A stretch of DNA of 7,570 nt from Paracoccaceae bacterium (GTDB lineage: Bacteria; Pseudomonadota; Alphaproteobacteria; Rhodobacterales; Rhodobacteraceae): contig JALQUQ010000126.1 in NCBI GenBank assembly GCA_023263735.1, forward strand, positions 1 to 7,570. Direction: 5' to 3'. The notes beneath the pieces are model-generated. The model was not told the DNA's origin and did no database searches. It worked only from the letters and a program-made list of their open reading frames with translations. Positions 1-5,456 of this stretch are shown in pieces. The position numbers were made by a program, and so were the translations under genes. Within the stretch, counting starts at the first letter, position 1. Each line of letters starts with the position of its first letter.

Positions 1-257
1 GTGGCAAGGTTCCGGCCTCCATTCACGTATCGCCCGAGGCGGCGCAGGGTGGCCCGCTGGCCCGACTGCGTGACGGCGATATCGTGCGGCTGGATGCGGT
101 TGCAGGCACGCTGTCGGTTCTGGCCGAGGGGTTCGAAGACCGCCCCGCCGTTTCGGCCGATCTGTCCGCCAACGGCTATGGCATCGGGCGCGAATTGTTC
201 GAAACCTTCCGCCGCAACGTCGGCTCGGCCGATACCGGGGCTTCGGTCGTCCTGTGA
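1..257 (+). CDS. edd: Phosphogluconate dehydratase, C-terminal 84 codons (5' truncated by window edge)
   Basis: Read in the frame whose first full codon is at 3, this gives 84 residues ending at the TGA at 255-257. The fragment begins GKVPASIHVSPEA, then has GGPLARLRDGDIVRLDAVAG, DLSANGYGIGRELFETFR and ends SADTGASVVL. This matches the C-terminus of 6-phosphogluconate dehydratase as I recall it from E. coli Edd (IHVTPEA, GGLLAKVRDGDIIR, GRELFSALR, GAEQGA). The family (IlvD/Edd dehydratases, Fe-S dependent) converts 6-phosphogluconate to 2-keto-3-deoxy-6-phosphogluconate (KDPG) in the cytoplasm. Only the C-terminal swivelling domain is present here; the cluster-binding cysteines lie upstream outside the window. 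The next gene, eda, uses the product, which supports the Edd call over the paralogous dihydroxy-acid dehydratase IlvD. The GTG at position 1 is in a different frame and is not the start of this gene. Confidence 0.93.
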   Translation, partial: GKVPASIHVSPEAAQGGPLARLRDGDIVRLDAVAGTLSVLAEGFEDRPAVSADLSANGYGIGRELFETFRRNVGSADTGASVVL

Positions 258-308
258 CGCCGGGCCCGACCTGATCACCCTTTTCCGGCGGCCCAATCCA
301 CGCCGTCC

Positions 309-330
309 CCTTTGACCAAAGGACCCTGAC
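309..330 (+). promoter_or_regulatory. eda ribosome-binding site inside a short inverted repeat
   Basis: AAAGGA at 318-323 lies 7 nt before the eda ATG and is a good Shine-Dalgarno. It is part of a perfect inverted repeat, CCTTTG (309-314) and CAAAGG (317-322), separated by only 2 nt. As RNA it would open to a stem of about 4 bp over a small loop, which could partly hide the SD. As DNA it is a 14-bp near-palindrome. The rest of the 73-bp edd-eda gap (258-330) also holds CGCCGG/CCGGCG at 258-263 and 285-290. I see no convincing promoter, so eda is probably read together with edd. The SD is seen directly; any regulatory role of the repeat is inference. Confidence 0.55.
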
Positions 331-969
331 ATGACCCCCGCAGAACAATCCGCCAAAGCACTTGCCGTCTGCAAACTGGCCCCCGTGGTTCCCGTACTGG
401 TGATTGACGACCTCGCCCATGCGAAACCCTTGGCCGAGGCATTGGTGGCGGGCGGGCTTCCGGCGCTGGAAGTGACCCTGCGCACGCCCTGCGCGCTGGA
501 TGCCATCCGCGCCATGGCCGAAGTTCCGGGCGGGCAAGTCGGGGCGGGAACCCTGCTGACCCGCGCCGATGTCAAGGCCGCGAAAGAGGCGGGCGCTACC
601 TTTGGCGTCTCGCCCGGCTCGACCCCGGCGCTGATCGATGCCTGCTGCGAATTCGATCTGCCCTTGTTGCCCGGCGCTGTCACGGCCACCGAGATCATGG
701 CCTTGTTGGAGCAGGGCTTTACCGTCCAAAAGTTCTTTCCGGCCGAACAATCGGGCGGCGCGGCCTTTTTGAAATCGATCGGCTCGCCCCTGCCGCAGGT
801 CAGCTTTTGCCCGACGGGCGGGATCAGCCTGAAAACCGCGCCCGATTATCTGGCCTTGAAAAACATCCTTTGCGTCGGCGGGTCTTGGGTGGCCCCCAAA
901 GAGGCGATGGCCAAGGGCGATTGGGCCAGCATCACCAAACTCGCGGCCGAGGCAAAGGCCCTGCGCTAA
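331..969 (+). CDS. eda: KDPG aldolase (2-dehydro-3-deoxy-phosphogluconate / 4-hydroxy-2-oxoglutarate aldolase)
   Basis: This 212-residue class I aldolase is close to the usual family length. It cleaves KDPG to pyruvate and glyceraldehyde 3-phosphate, the second dedicated step of the Entner-Doudoroff pathway, in the cytoplasm. Visible family motifs in order are PVVPVLVI (18-25), EVTLRT (47-52, with the active-site Glu47 and Arg51), VGAGTLL (70-76), PLLPGAVTATEIM (111-123), QKFFPAE (133-139) with Schiff-base Lys134, and FCPTGGIS (159-166), a phosphate-binding region. All expected catalytic residues are present, so the enzyme should be active. The ATG at 331 is preceded by AAAGGA at 7 nt spacing and the N-terminus aligns with other Eda proteins. 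It follows edd by 73 bp, consistent with one operon. Its TAA (967-969) overlaps the stop of the convergent marR gene, leaving no separate terminator region downstream. Confidence 0.97.
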   Translation: MTPAEQSAKALAVCKLAPVVPVLVIDDLAHAKPLAEALVAGGLPALEVTLRTPCALDAIRAMAEVPGGQVGAGTLLTRADVKAAKEAGATFGVSPGSTPALIDACCEFDLPLLPGAVTATEIMALLEQGFTVQKFFPAEQSGGAAFLKSIGSPLPQVSFCPTGGISLKTAPDYLALKNILCVGGSWVAPKEAMAKGDWASITKLAAEAKALR

Positions 970-1424
970 TCGTCGGCAAAGCTTGGGTCGATGCCCAAAG
1001 CCATCAGCCGCCGCAGAACGACATCCAGTTGGGCCGAATGTTCGGGGCCCAACTGGGCGCGCAAATGGGCATCATAGTCCTGCGCCTTTTGCCCCAGATC
1101 GGCAAAAACCTGTTGCCCGGTTGCCGTCAGCGTCAGGATTTCGGCTCGGCGGTCCATCGGGCTTTTGGCGCGCTCTAGATATCCCGCGGCCTCCAGCGCT
1201 GCGACTGATCGGCTGACCTTGGTCTTTTCGATATGGCTGATCTTGCAGATGTCGCGGGCCGTCATGGCGCCAAATTTGCCCAGATTGGCCAACACACGCC
1301 ACTGGGTGCGGGTCATGCCATAGGTGTCGCGATAGATGCGATGAAAGCTTTGGCTGGTCGCCTCGGCCGCTTGATTGAGCAAGTAGGGCAGGAAATCGCC
1401 CAGTTCAAAGGCGCGCTCGGTCAT
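966..1424 (-). CDS. MarR-family winged-helix transcriptional regulator
   Basis: The product has 152 residues, typical of MarR proteins. An N-terminal helix (about 8-35) would form part of the dimer interface. It is followed by MTRTQWRVLANLG (37-49) and the helix-turn-helix: TARDICKISHIEKTKVSRSVAALEAAGYLERA spans 55-86, with the recognition helix around 67-79. The wing carries the family DRR signature (SPMDRRAEILTLTATGQ, 88-104). The C-terminal helix pair (about 107-142) closes the dimerisation domain. The ATG shares bases with the lpxB TGA as ATGA, and a strong SD (GGAGG) lies 7 nt upstream inside lpxB, so this start is well supported. It is cotranscribed with the lipid A genes if no internal promoter exists. 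Its target and ligand cannot be read from the sequence: autoregulation, control of the envelope operon and control of edd-eda are all possible. The stop overlaps that of eda on the other strand by 4 bp. Confidence 0.93.
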   Translation of the reverse strand: MTERAFELGDFLPYLLNQAAEATSQSFHRIYRDTYGMTRTQWRVLANLGKFGAMTARDICKISHIEKTKVSRSVAALEAAGYLERAKSPMDRRAEILTLTATGQQVFADLGQKAQDYDAHLRAQLGPEHSAQLDVVLRRLMALGIDPSFADD

Positions 1425-2557
1425 GATCTGGCCTCCAGCGCGGCCAGAACGGATTGCGCGGCCCTGAGCCCCGGATCGCTGCCGCGCCCCAAACGCTGCA
1501 TCGTCACCTCCATCGCCGCCACTTGACCCGGCGCGCCTTGGCCCAAGATTTCCAGCACTTTGGGCGCGATCAGATCGGCGCGACAGGCCGCGCCAATGAA
1601 TTCAGGCACCACCCGCGTCTCTGACACCAGATTGACAAGCGTCACCGTGTCGATCAGCGCGGCCCGGCGCATCAGCCACAGCGTGATTGGGTGCATGTCA
1701 TAGGCAATCACCATCGGGCAGCCATTCGCGGCCAGTTCCAACGATACCGTGCCCGAGGCCGCGATGGCCACATCCGCCGCCGCAAATGCCCCGCGTTTCA
1801 ACGCGCTGTCCTGCACGATCTGCGGTTTGATCGGCCAATCGGCGGTCAGGCTCTGCACCAGTTCGGCCACGCCCCGCACCGTGGGCAAGACGACCCGCGC
1901 GTCGGGGTGCTGCGCCTTGATCCGCTCTAGCACCTGCCCCAACACGGGGGCCAGCCGCGCAACCTCGCCCCGGCGCGACCCGGGCAGGGCGAGGATCAGC
2001 GGGCCCTTTCCCGCAAAGGCCGCGCGTTCCTCTGCGCTGGCCAAGGCCTCACTGACCACCGGATGCCCGACGAAATCGCAGGTCATGCCCGCGGCCGTCA
2101 TAAAGGGCGGCTCAAAGGGCAACAGGGCCAAGACATGATCGATCACCCGCGCCATTTTGGCCGCCCGCCCCGGACGCCACGCCCAGACCGAGGGCGCGAC
2201 ATAGTGAATGGTCTTGAACGCAGGCCGAGCCGTTTTGACAATCGCCGCCACCCGCAGGCAAAAATCGGGGCTGTCGATGGTGATCATCGCATCGGCGCCA
2301 GAGGCAAGGGCCGCCGCCGCCACCTCGGCGATCCGGCGTTTAAGGTGGAAATACTTCGGCAGAACCTCGGCAATGCCCATCACCGAAAGCTCTTCCATCG
2401 GGAATTGGCTTTTCAGCCCCCGCGCCTCCATCAAGGGGCCGCCGACGCCTTGAAACGTCACCTCGGCCATCGAGGAGAGCCCCACCATCAGGGCAGCGCC
2501 CAACCGGTCACCCGAGGGCTCTCCGGCGATCACAAAGAAATGGCGCGCTTTGGTCAT
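1421..2557 (-). CDS. lpxB: Lipid-A-disaccharide synthase
   Basis: This 378-residue GT-B glycosyltransferase (family GT19) condenses UDP-2,3-diacylglucosamine with lipid X to give tetraacyl-disaccharide 1-phosphate plus UDP, at the cytoplasmic face of the inner membrane. Family motifs are IAGEPSGDRLGA (10-21), FQGVGGPLMEARGL (35-48), SVMGIAEVLP (58-67), ITIDSPDFCLR (92-102), YVAPSVWAWRPGR (119-131), LLPFEPPF (145-152), FVGHPV (162-167), LALPGSRRGEVARL (189-202, the donor-site loop), ASGTVSLELA (267-276) and NLVSETRVVPEFIG (309-322). Length and motifs indicate a complete gene. The start is the ATG at 2557, which places IAGEPSGD at the normal distance from the N-terminus. The 13 nt before it contain no good SD (only GGGA, about 10 nt away), so re-initiation after upstream translation is plausible. 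Its substrate partner lipid X comes from LpxI, encoded just upstream; the regulator gene overlaps its stop. Confidence 0.97.
   Translation of the reverse strand: MTKARHFFVIAGEPSGDRLGAALMVGLSSMAEVTFQGVGGPLMEARGLKSQFPMEELSVMGIAEVLPKYFHLKRRIAEVAAAALASGADAMITIDSPDFCLRVAAIVKTARPAFKTIHYVAPSVWAWRPGRAAKMARVIDHVLALLPFEPPFMTAAGMTCDFVGHPVVSEALASAEERAAFAGKGPLILALPGSRRGEVARLAPVLGQVLERIKAQHPDARVVLPTVRGVAELVQSLTADWPIKPQIVQDSALKRGAFAAADVAIAASGTVSLELAANGCPMVIAYDMHPITLWLMRRAALIDTVTLVNLVSETRVVPEFIGAACRADLIAPKVLEILGQGAPGQVAAMEVTMQRLGRGSDPGLRAAQSVLAALEARS
1432..1436 (-). promoter_or_regulatory. Strong Shine-Dalgarno for the MarR gene, embedded in the lpxB 3' end
   Basis: On the minus strand GGAGG is followed by 7 nt (CCAGATC) and then ATG. 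It lies within the last codons of lpxB. The near-ideal SD, together with the ATGA overlap, fixes the regulator start and suggests it is translated efficiently rather than only by coupling to lpxB. Confidence 0.75.
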
Positions 2558-2655
2558 GGCAGGACCGTCCCAACAGCCAAAAGGAGAGGTTCGGGGCGGC
2601 CCTTCGCCTGTGGAATGGCCACCCGCGCAGCCCCCCCAAGACCAAGGCCCCGCAT
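2554..2655 (-). CDS. Possible 33-residue small ORF bridging lpxI and lpxB (hypothetical)
   Basis: The 97-bp gap between lpxI and lpxB is fully open in one frame. The ATG shares its A with the lpxI TGA (TGATG), and the frame ends at a TGA overlapping the lpxB ATG (ATGA). The peptide starts MRGLGLGGAARVAIPQ, contains GRPEPLLLAVG and ends TVLP. It has no recognisable domain, no clear membrane segment and no SD of its own. By hand count about 21 of its 33 sense codons end in G or C, which looks lower than in the neighbouring genes and argues against strong coding selection. It may matter mainly as a translational relay that brings ribosomes to the SD-poor lpxB start. Chance is a real alternative, because stop codons are rare in GC-rich DNA. 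I do not recognise the peptide. Confidence 0.25.
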   Translation of the reverse strand: MRGLGLGGAARVAIPQAKGRPEPLLLAVGTVLP

Positions 2656-3464
2656 CACGATGGCCGCGCCCAAAGGGTCAGGCCCAGTTCCCCTGCCCGT
2701 TGGACCATTTCGGGCAGATCAAGGCAGATCACGCCGCCCGCTTGCCAGACGATGCCCCCAAGACCCGCCTTGGCCGCAGCCAAAACCGTTGCCGGGCCAA
2801 TCGTCGGCAGGTCGATCCGGGTGTCTTGCCCGGGCTTTGGGGCCTTGTAGAACAGCCCCTTGCCCCGGGCCGGATCGGGCCGCAGGGCTTCGGGCAGCAT
2901 CGCCACCCCGGCCAGCATCGCATCGGTTCCGGGCAAAGCCTCAACCGCAAGGCAAAGCCCCTGCACCACCACGCAACCCTGGCCCACATCGGCGCGACCA
3001 AGCGCATCGACAATGGCCGCCGCCCGGGACGCATCTTTTTCCAGCGCAGGCGTCAGCGCACCGGCAAACACCCCCTCGGCCGGAACCAGATCGGGGGCCA
3101 CCTCGGCCGTTCCGGCAATGGCAAAGCCGAATTCGACAAACAGCGCGATCACCTCGCGCAGGGTGGCATCGTCGCCCTGCTGCATGGCGGCCAACAGGCG
3201 CGGCACCAGTTGCGCCGTATCGGGGTCAAACAAGGCCGGGTCCAACCGTGGCCGTTGAACCGCACCGGCGAAGGTCACGGTGGTCACGCCCGCCTCTTCC
3301 AGCGCGCGAAAGAACGGCACCAGCCGCTCGACCCGAAAGGTCAGATCAGGGCGGATGCCCTGCGGCGCAAACCCCTCGACCGCGCAGACCATGGGCGTGT
3401 CCAGATGGGCGGCAACGGCGGCGGGCAGGCGCCCTGCCCCGGCAATGATGGCAACCCGGCTCAT
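2655..3464 (-). CDS. lpxI: UDP-2,3-diacylglucosamine diphosphatase, LpxI type (formerly DUF1009)
   Basis: The product has 269 residues, close to the Caulobacter LpxI length. LpxI hydrolyses UDP-2,3-diacylglucosamine to lipid X and UMP, replacing the unrelated LpxH of E. coli. Its product and unhydrolysed substrate are the two substrates of LpxB. Visible family features are the N-terminal IIAGAGRLP (6-14), VTFAGAVQRPRL (63-74), GDDATLR (97-103), DVGQGCVVVQGL (159-170), AVEALPGTDAML (173-184), KAPKPGQDTRIDLPTIG (207-223), which contains the conserved acidic residues, and GLGGIVWQAGGV (234-245). The N-terminal part forms the first domain and the C-terminal DUF1009 part holds most conserved residues. 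The ATG overlaps the lpxA TGA as ATGA and no SD precedes it, so translation probably depends on coupling to lpxA. It is downstream of lpxA and upstream of lpxB, as expected for this pathway in alphaproteobacteria. Confidence 0.95.
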   Translation of the reverse strand: MSRVAIIAGAGRLPAAVAAHLDTPMVCAVEGFAPQGIRPDLTFRVERLVPFFRALEEAGVTTVTFAGAVQRPRLDPALFDPDTAQLVPRLLAAMQQGDDATLREVIALFVEFGFAIAGTAEVAPDLVPAEGVFAGALTPALEKDASRAAAIVDALGRADVGQGCVVVQGLCLAVEALPGTDAMLAGVAMLPEALRPDPARGKGLFYKAPKPGQDTRIDLPTIGPATVLAAAKAGLGGIVWQAGGVICLDLPEMVQRAGELGLTLWARPS

Positions 3465-4258
3465 TTCGGGGTCAGAAAGCTGCGGTCGCTGGCCGAGAGG
3501 ATGAAATCCGTCATCTCACGCACATGGACACTGTCGGTTTCATCGGCCAGACGGCGGGCGCGATCAAGGAAAGACCCATCGCCCTGCGCCAGCATCTGAT
3601 ACCCCGCCCGCAGCGCCGTGATTTCCGCCCGGTCCACCCCGCGCCGTTTCAGCCCGACAAGGTTCAGCCCGTCCAGAACGCCGCGCGGCCCCTGCACCAG
3701 TCCGTGCGGCAAGACGTCATTGGTGACCATGGTCACGGCCCCGATGATGGCCCCGCGCCCCACGCGCACCCATTGATGCACGCCCGACAAGCCGCCAACG
3801 ATCACGTCATCGCCCAACTGGCAATGCCCGGCAATCGCGGCCTGATTGGCCAAGATCACCCGGTCGCCCAAACGCGCGTCGTGACCCACATGAGAGCCGG
3901 TCATCAAAAGGCAATCGTCGCCGATCTGGGTCACCCCACCGCCGCCCTCGGTGCCCGTGTTCAGCGTCGCCCCCTCGCGGATGCGGTTGCGCTTGCCCAC
4001 GATCAGCCGCGTCCGCTCGCCCCGAAACTTGAGATCCTGCGGCACCTCGCCGACGACGGCAAAGGAAAAGACAACCGTCTCCTCGCCCACATCGGTCCAG
4101 CCGGTCACGACGCCATGCGATTTCACCACGACCCCCCGGCCCAAGGTCACCTCGGGGCCGATCATGGCAAAGGGGCCGATCTGGCAATCGGGGCCGATCA
4201 CCGCCCCCTCTTCGACGACGGCAGACGGATGGATCTTGGCCGAAGGATCAATCGACAT
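3461..4258 (-). CDS. lpxA: Acyl-ACP--UDP-N-acetylglucosamine O-acyltransferase
   Basis: LpxA (265 residues, normal length) transfers a 3-hydroxyacyl chain from ACP to the 3-OH of UDP-GlcNAc, the first step of lipid A synthesis, as a cytoplasmic trimer. The N-terminal two thirds is a left-handed parallel beta helix of hexapeptide repeats (for example VIGPDCQIGPFAMIGPEV, 20-37). Catalytic His126 lies in SHVGHDARLGDR (122-133), equivalent to E. coli His125. Other family motifs are GEVPQDLKFRGE (70-81), GGGGVTQIGDDCLLMTG (105-121), AGHCQLGDDVIVGG (143-156), VHQWVRVG (160-167) and LNLVGLKRRG (198-207), followed by the helical C-terminal domain. At the acyl-chain ruler position (E. coli Gly173) this protein has Ala174. 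E. coli has IHRGT where this one has LNTGT (99-103). The ATG follows the fabZ stop by 3 nt and has a GAAGG SD at 8 nt spacing. Its stop overlaps the lpxI start (ATGA). Confidence 0.97.
   Translation of the reverse strand: MSIDPSAKIHPSAVVEEGAVIGPDCQIGPFAMIGPEVTLGRGVVVKSHGVVTGWTDVGEETVVFSFAVVGEVPQDLKFRGERTRLIVGKRNRIREGATLNTGTEGGGGVTQIGDDCLLMTGSHVGHDARLGDRVILANQAAIAGHCQLGDDVIVGGLSGVHQWVRVGRGAIIGAVTMVTNDVLPHGLVQGPRGVLDGLNLVGLKRRGVDRAEITALRAGYQMLAQGDGSFLDRARRLADETDSVHVREMTDFILSASDRSFLTPK
4154..4199 (-). repeat. Three DNA-level copies of a 10-bp unit at exact 18-bp period (LpxA hexapeptide repeat)
   Basis: On the plus strand GGGGCCGATC occurs at 4154-4163, 4172-4181 and 4190-4199, each 18 bp apart. 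On the coding strand each copy encodes Ile-Gly-Pro (residues 21-23, 27-29 and 33-35 of LpxA). Six-codon spacing is exactly the hexapeptide repeat period of the left-handed beta helix. The identical codon choice makes the protein repeat visible in the DNA. It is coding and needs no separate function. Confidence 0.85.
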
Positions 4259-4261
4259 CGG

Positions 4262-4735
4262 TTACGCCTTCGGGACGTCGAACATGGCGGTAAACTGGGC
4301 CTCGCAGGCCAATTCGCTGCCCACCATGGCGCGCCCTTCGAATTTCCACACGCGGCCGCCCCCGCGCAGCGCCTTGACATGCAATTCCAGCACATCGCCC
4401 GGCACCACCTTGCGGCGGAATTTCACCCCATCGACGCCCATGAAAAACACATTGGCATTCTTGTCGACCAGATCCATCGACATCCCCACCAGAATGCCCG
4501 AGGTCTGCGCCATCGCTTCGATGATCATAACGCCCGGAAACACCGGCATTCCCGGGAAATGCCCGGTGAATTGCGGCTCGTTCATGGTGACGCATTTGAT
4601 GCCGACGCAGCTTTCATTGACGACGATGTCCCGCACCTTGTCCACCAGCAAGAACGGATAGCGGTGCGGCAAGATCCGCTGGATCAGGGCGATATCGGCC
4701 TCGGTCGTCGGGGTGGGTTTGGTAGCGTCCGTCAT
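4262..4735 (-). CDS. fabZ: 3-hydroxyacyl-[acyl-carrier-protein] dehydratase FabZ
   Basis: This 157-residue hot-dog fold enzyme dehydrates (3R)-hydroxyacyl-ACP to trans-2-enoyl-ACP in type II fatty acid synthesis, in the cytoplasm. Family motifs are [14 protein letters not shown] (21-34), [18 protein letters not shown] (52-69) with catalytic His59, and [10 protein letters not shown] (73-82) with catalytic Glu73. [24 protein letters not shown] (91-114) forms the central strand region. The N-terminus has a short polar extension ([14 protein letters not shown]), so translation from the ATG at 4735 is reasonable; GGGA sits 6 nt upstream. FabZ and LpxA, encoded next to it, compete for the same 3-hydroxyacyl-ACP, so their coupling fits a balance between phospholipid and lipid A synthesis. 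The stop lies 3 nt before the lpxA start. No lpxD lies between this gene and skp. Confidence 0.97.
   Translation of the reverse strand: MTDATKPTPTTEADIALIQRILPHRYPFLLVDKVRDIVVNESCVGIKCVTMNEPQFTGHFPGMPVFPGVMIIEAMAQTSGILVGMSMDLVDKNANVFFMGVDGVKFRRKVVPGDVLELHVKALRGGGRVWKFEGRAMVGSELACEAQFTAMFDVPKA
4267..4271 (-). promoter_or_regulatory. Shine-Dalgarno for lpxA inside the last codons of fabZ
   Basis: GAAGG on the minus strand, 8 nt before the lpxA ATG, is formed by the final fabZ codons. It supports the ATG at 4258 as the lpxA start and lets lpxA be translated either by new initiation or by coupling to fabZ, whose stop is 3 nt upstream. Confidence 0.55.
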
Positions 4736-4823
4736 TCTGTGTCCCGTCGTGTGTTCTTTGCTTTGTTACACAGCTAGCAAGTCAGCCAAGGGCGGGCAAG
4801 GCCAAGCGACCCGGCAAACCGCG
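4736..4823 (-). other. 88-bp skp-fabZ intergenic gap
   Basis: This is one of the two large gaps within the minus-strand gene run. Reading toward fabZ, it begins with a GC-rich part (GCCTTGCCCGCCCTTGGC), then an AT-richer part (GCTAGCTGTGTAACAAAGCA), and ends with GGGA (4742-4745) as a modest SD for fabZ. TTGGCT and TAACAA could serve as weak -35 and -10 boxes, but they are only 15 bp apart and match poorly. There is no stable inverted repeat with a T-run, so no clear terminator. It may hold an internal promoter, but the sequence does not show one convincingly. Confidence 0.35.
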
Positions 4824-5456
4824 TCATTCCTGTGGGTTTGCGGGGGCTGTCGCGGGATCAGCGGCTTGACCCTGCGCATCCCCCGGGGTCGAGCGCGCGG
4901 TGTAGGCCGCATCGATCCGGGCAATCGCCTCGTCTGTCAGGTCAAACTTGTCAAAGATCAGAACGATCGACGCCCGATCCAGAATGGCCGCAACCCCAGT
5001 TTCCGCCATCAGATTGCCCAGAATCGGAACCGCTTGTTCAAAAAAGGTTTGCCGGTCGGCATCGATGCGCGCCGAAAGGGCGCGGCTTTTGGCATCCTGC
5101 GCCTTGCGCAACTCTTCGACCTTTTGGTCAAACGCTTCGGCCAGCTTGCGGAATTCTTCGGGCGCAAGCGTGGCGCGCTGTTCGGTCAGCTGCTGTTCTT
5201 CTTCCTCAAGCGCTTTTTCAAGTTTGCGGTTTTCGGCCAAAAGGGCGGCCATATCGGCATCAAACAGGCTTTGAATCGCCTTGCCCTGCAGGCTTTCGTC
5301 AAACAGACGCTCGCGGTCAAGCGTCGCGATGGGGGCCGATGCCGGGCTTTGCGTCGGGCCCACCGTCTGGCCAACCACCGGGGCCGCAAAAAGCAAAGGG
5401 GCGGCCAAGGCAATTGCCCAGCCCGCCCCCCGTAACATCCTGCACGCGACTTGCAT
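4824..5456 (-). CDS. skp: OmpH/Skp-family periplasmic chaperone
   Basis: This 210-residue protein should be exported. Residues 1-30 form a Sec signal peptide: a short basic start (R6, R9), a hydrophobic core (AGWAIALAAPLLFAAPVVG) and likely cleavage near residue 29-31. The mature part has the Skp pattern: a short strand region (IATLDRERLFDESLQGKAIQSLF, 43-65), then a highly charged coiled coil (about 67-142, KLEKALEEEEQQLTEQR and FRKLAEAFDQKVEELRKAQDAK), and a return strand (GVAAILDRASIVLIFDKFDLT, 154-174). The tail from 188 is low-complexity Ala/Pro/Gln. Skp trimers hold unfolded outer-membrane proteins in the periplasm and deliver them to BamA, the product of the gene just upstream. The ATG overlaps the bamA stop by one base (TGATG) and has no clear SD, so translational coupling is likely. 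A later ATG at codon 7 is less favoured. Confidence 0.92.
   Translation of the reverse strand: MQVACRMLRGAGWAIALAAPLLFAAPVVGQTVGPTQSPASAPIATLDRERLFDESLQGKAIQSLFDADMAALLAENRKLEKALEEEEQQLTEQRATLAPEEFRKLAEAFDQKVEELRKAQDAKSRALSARIDADRQTFFEQAVPILGNLMAETGVAAILDRASIVLIFDKFDLTDEAIARIDAAYTARSTPGDAQGQAADPATAPANPQE

Noticed and set aside
258..290. CGCCGG/CCGGCG inverted repeat after edd as a possible intrinsic terminator
   Set aside because: The stem is only 6 bp with a 21-nt loop, and the four T's lie before the second arm rather than after it. eda follows on the same strand and is expected to be cotranscribed.
2631..2637. Run of seven C's (G's on the coding strand) in the lpxI-lpxB gap as a slippage site
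   Set aside because: lpxI ends with a normal C-terminus before it and lpxB starts normally after it, so no frameshifted product is needed to explain the genes.
2063..3448. Long + strand open frames antisense to lpxB and lpxI (one of 461 codons), and another antisense to lpxA and fabZ (3524-4777)
   Set aside because: The translations are rich in Pro, Arg, His and Gly without recognisable motifs, and they mirror well-identified genes on the other strand.
4760..4800. Candidate sigma-70-like promoter upstream of fabZ (TTGGCT and TAACAA on the minus strand)
   Set aside because: Spacing of about 15 bp and several mismatches make it too weak to list as a promoter; described only as a possibility in the gap entry.
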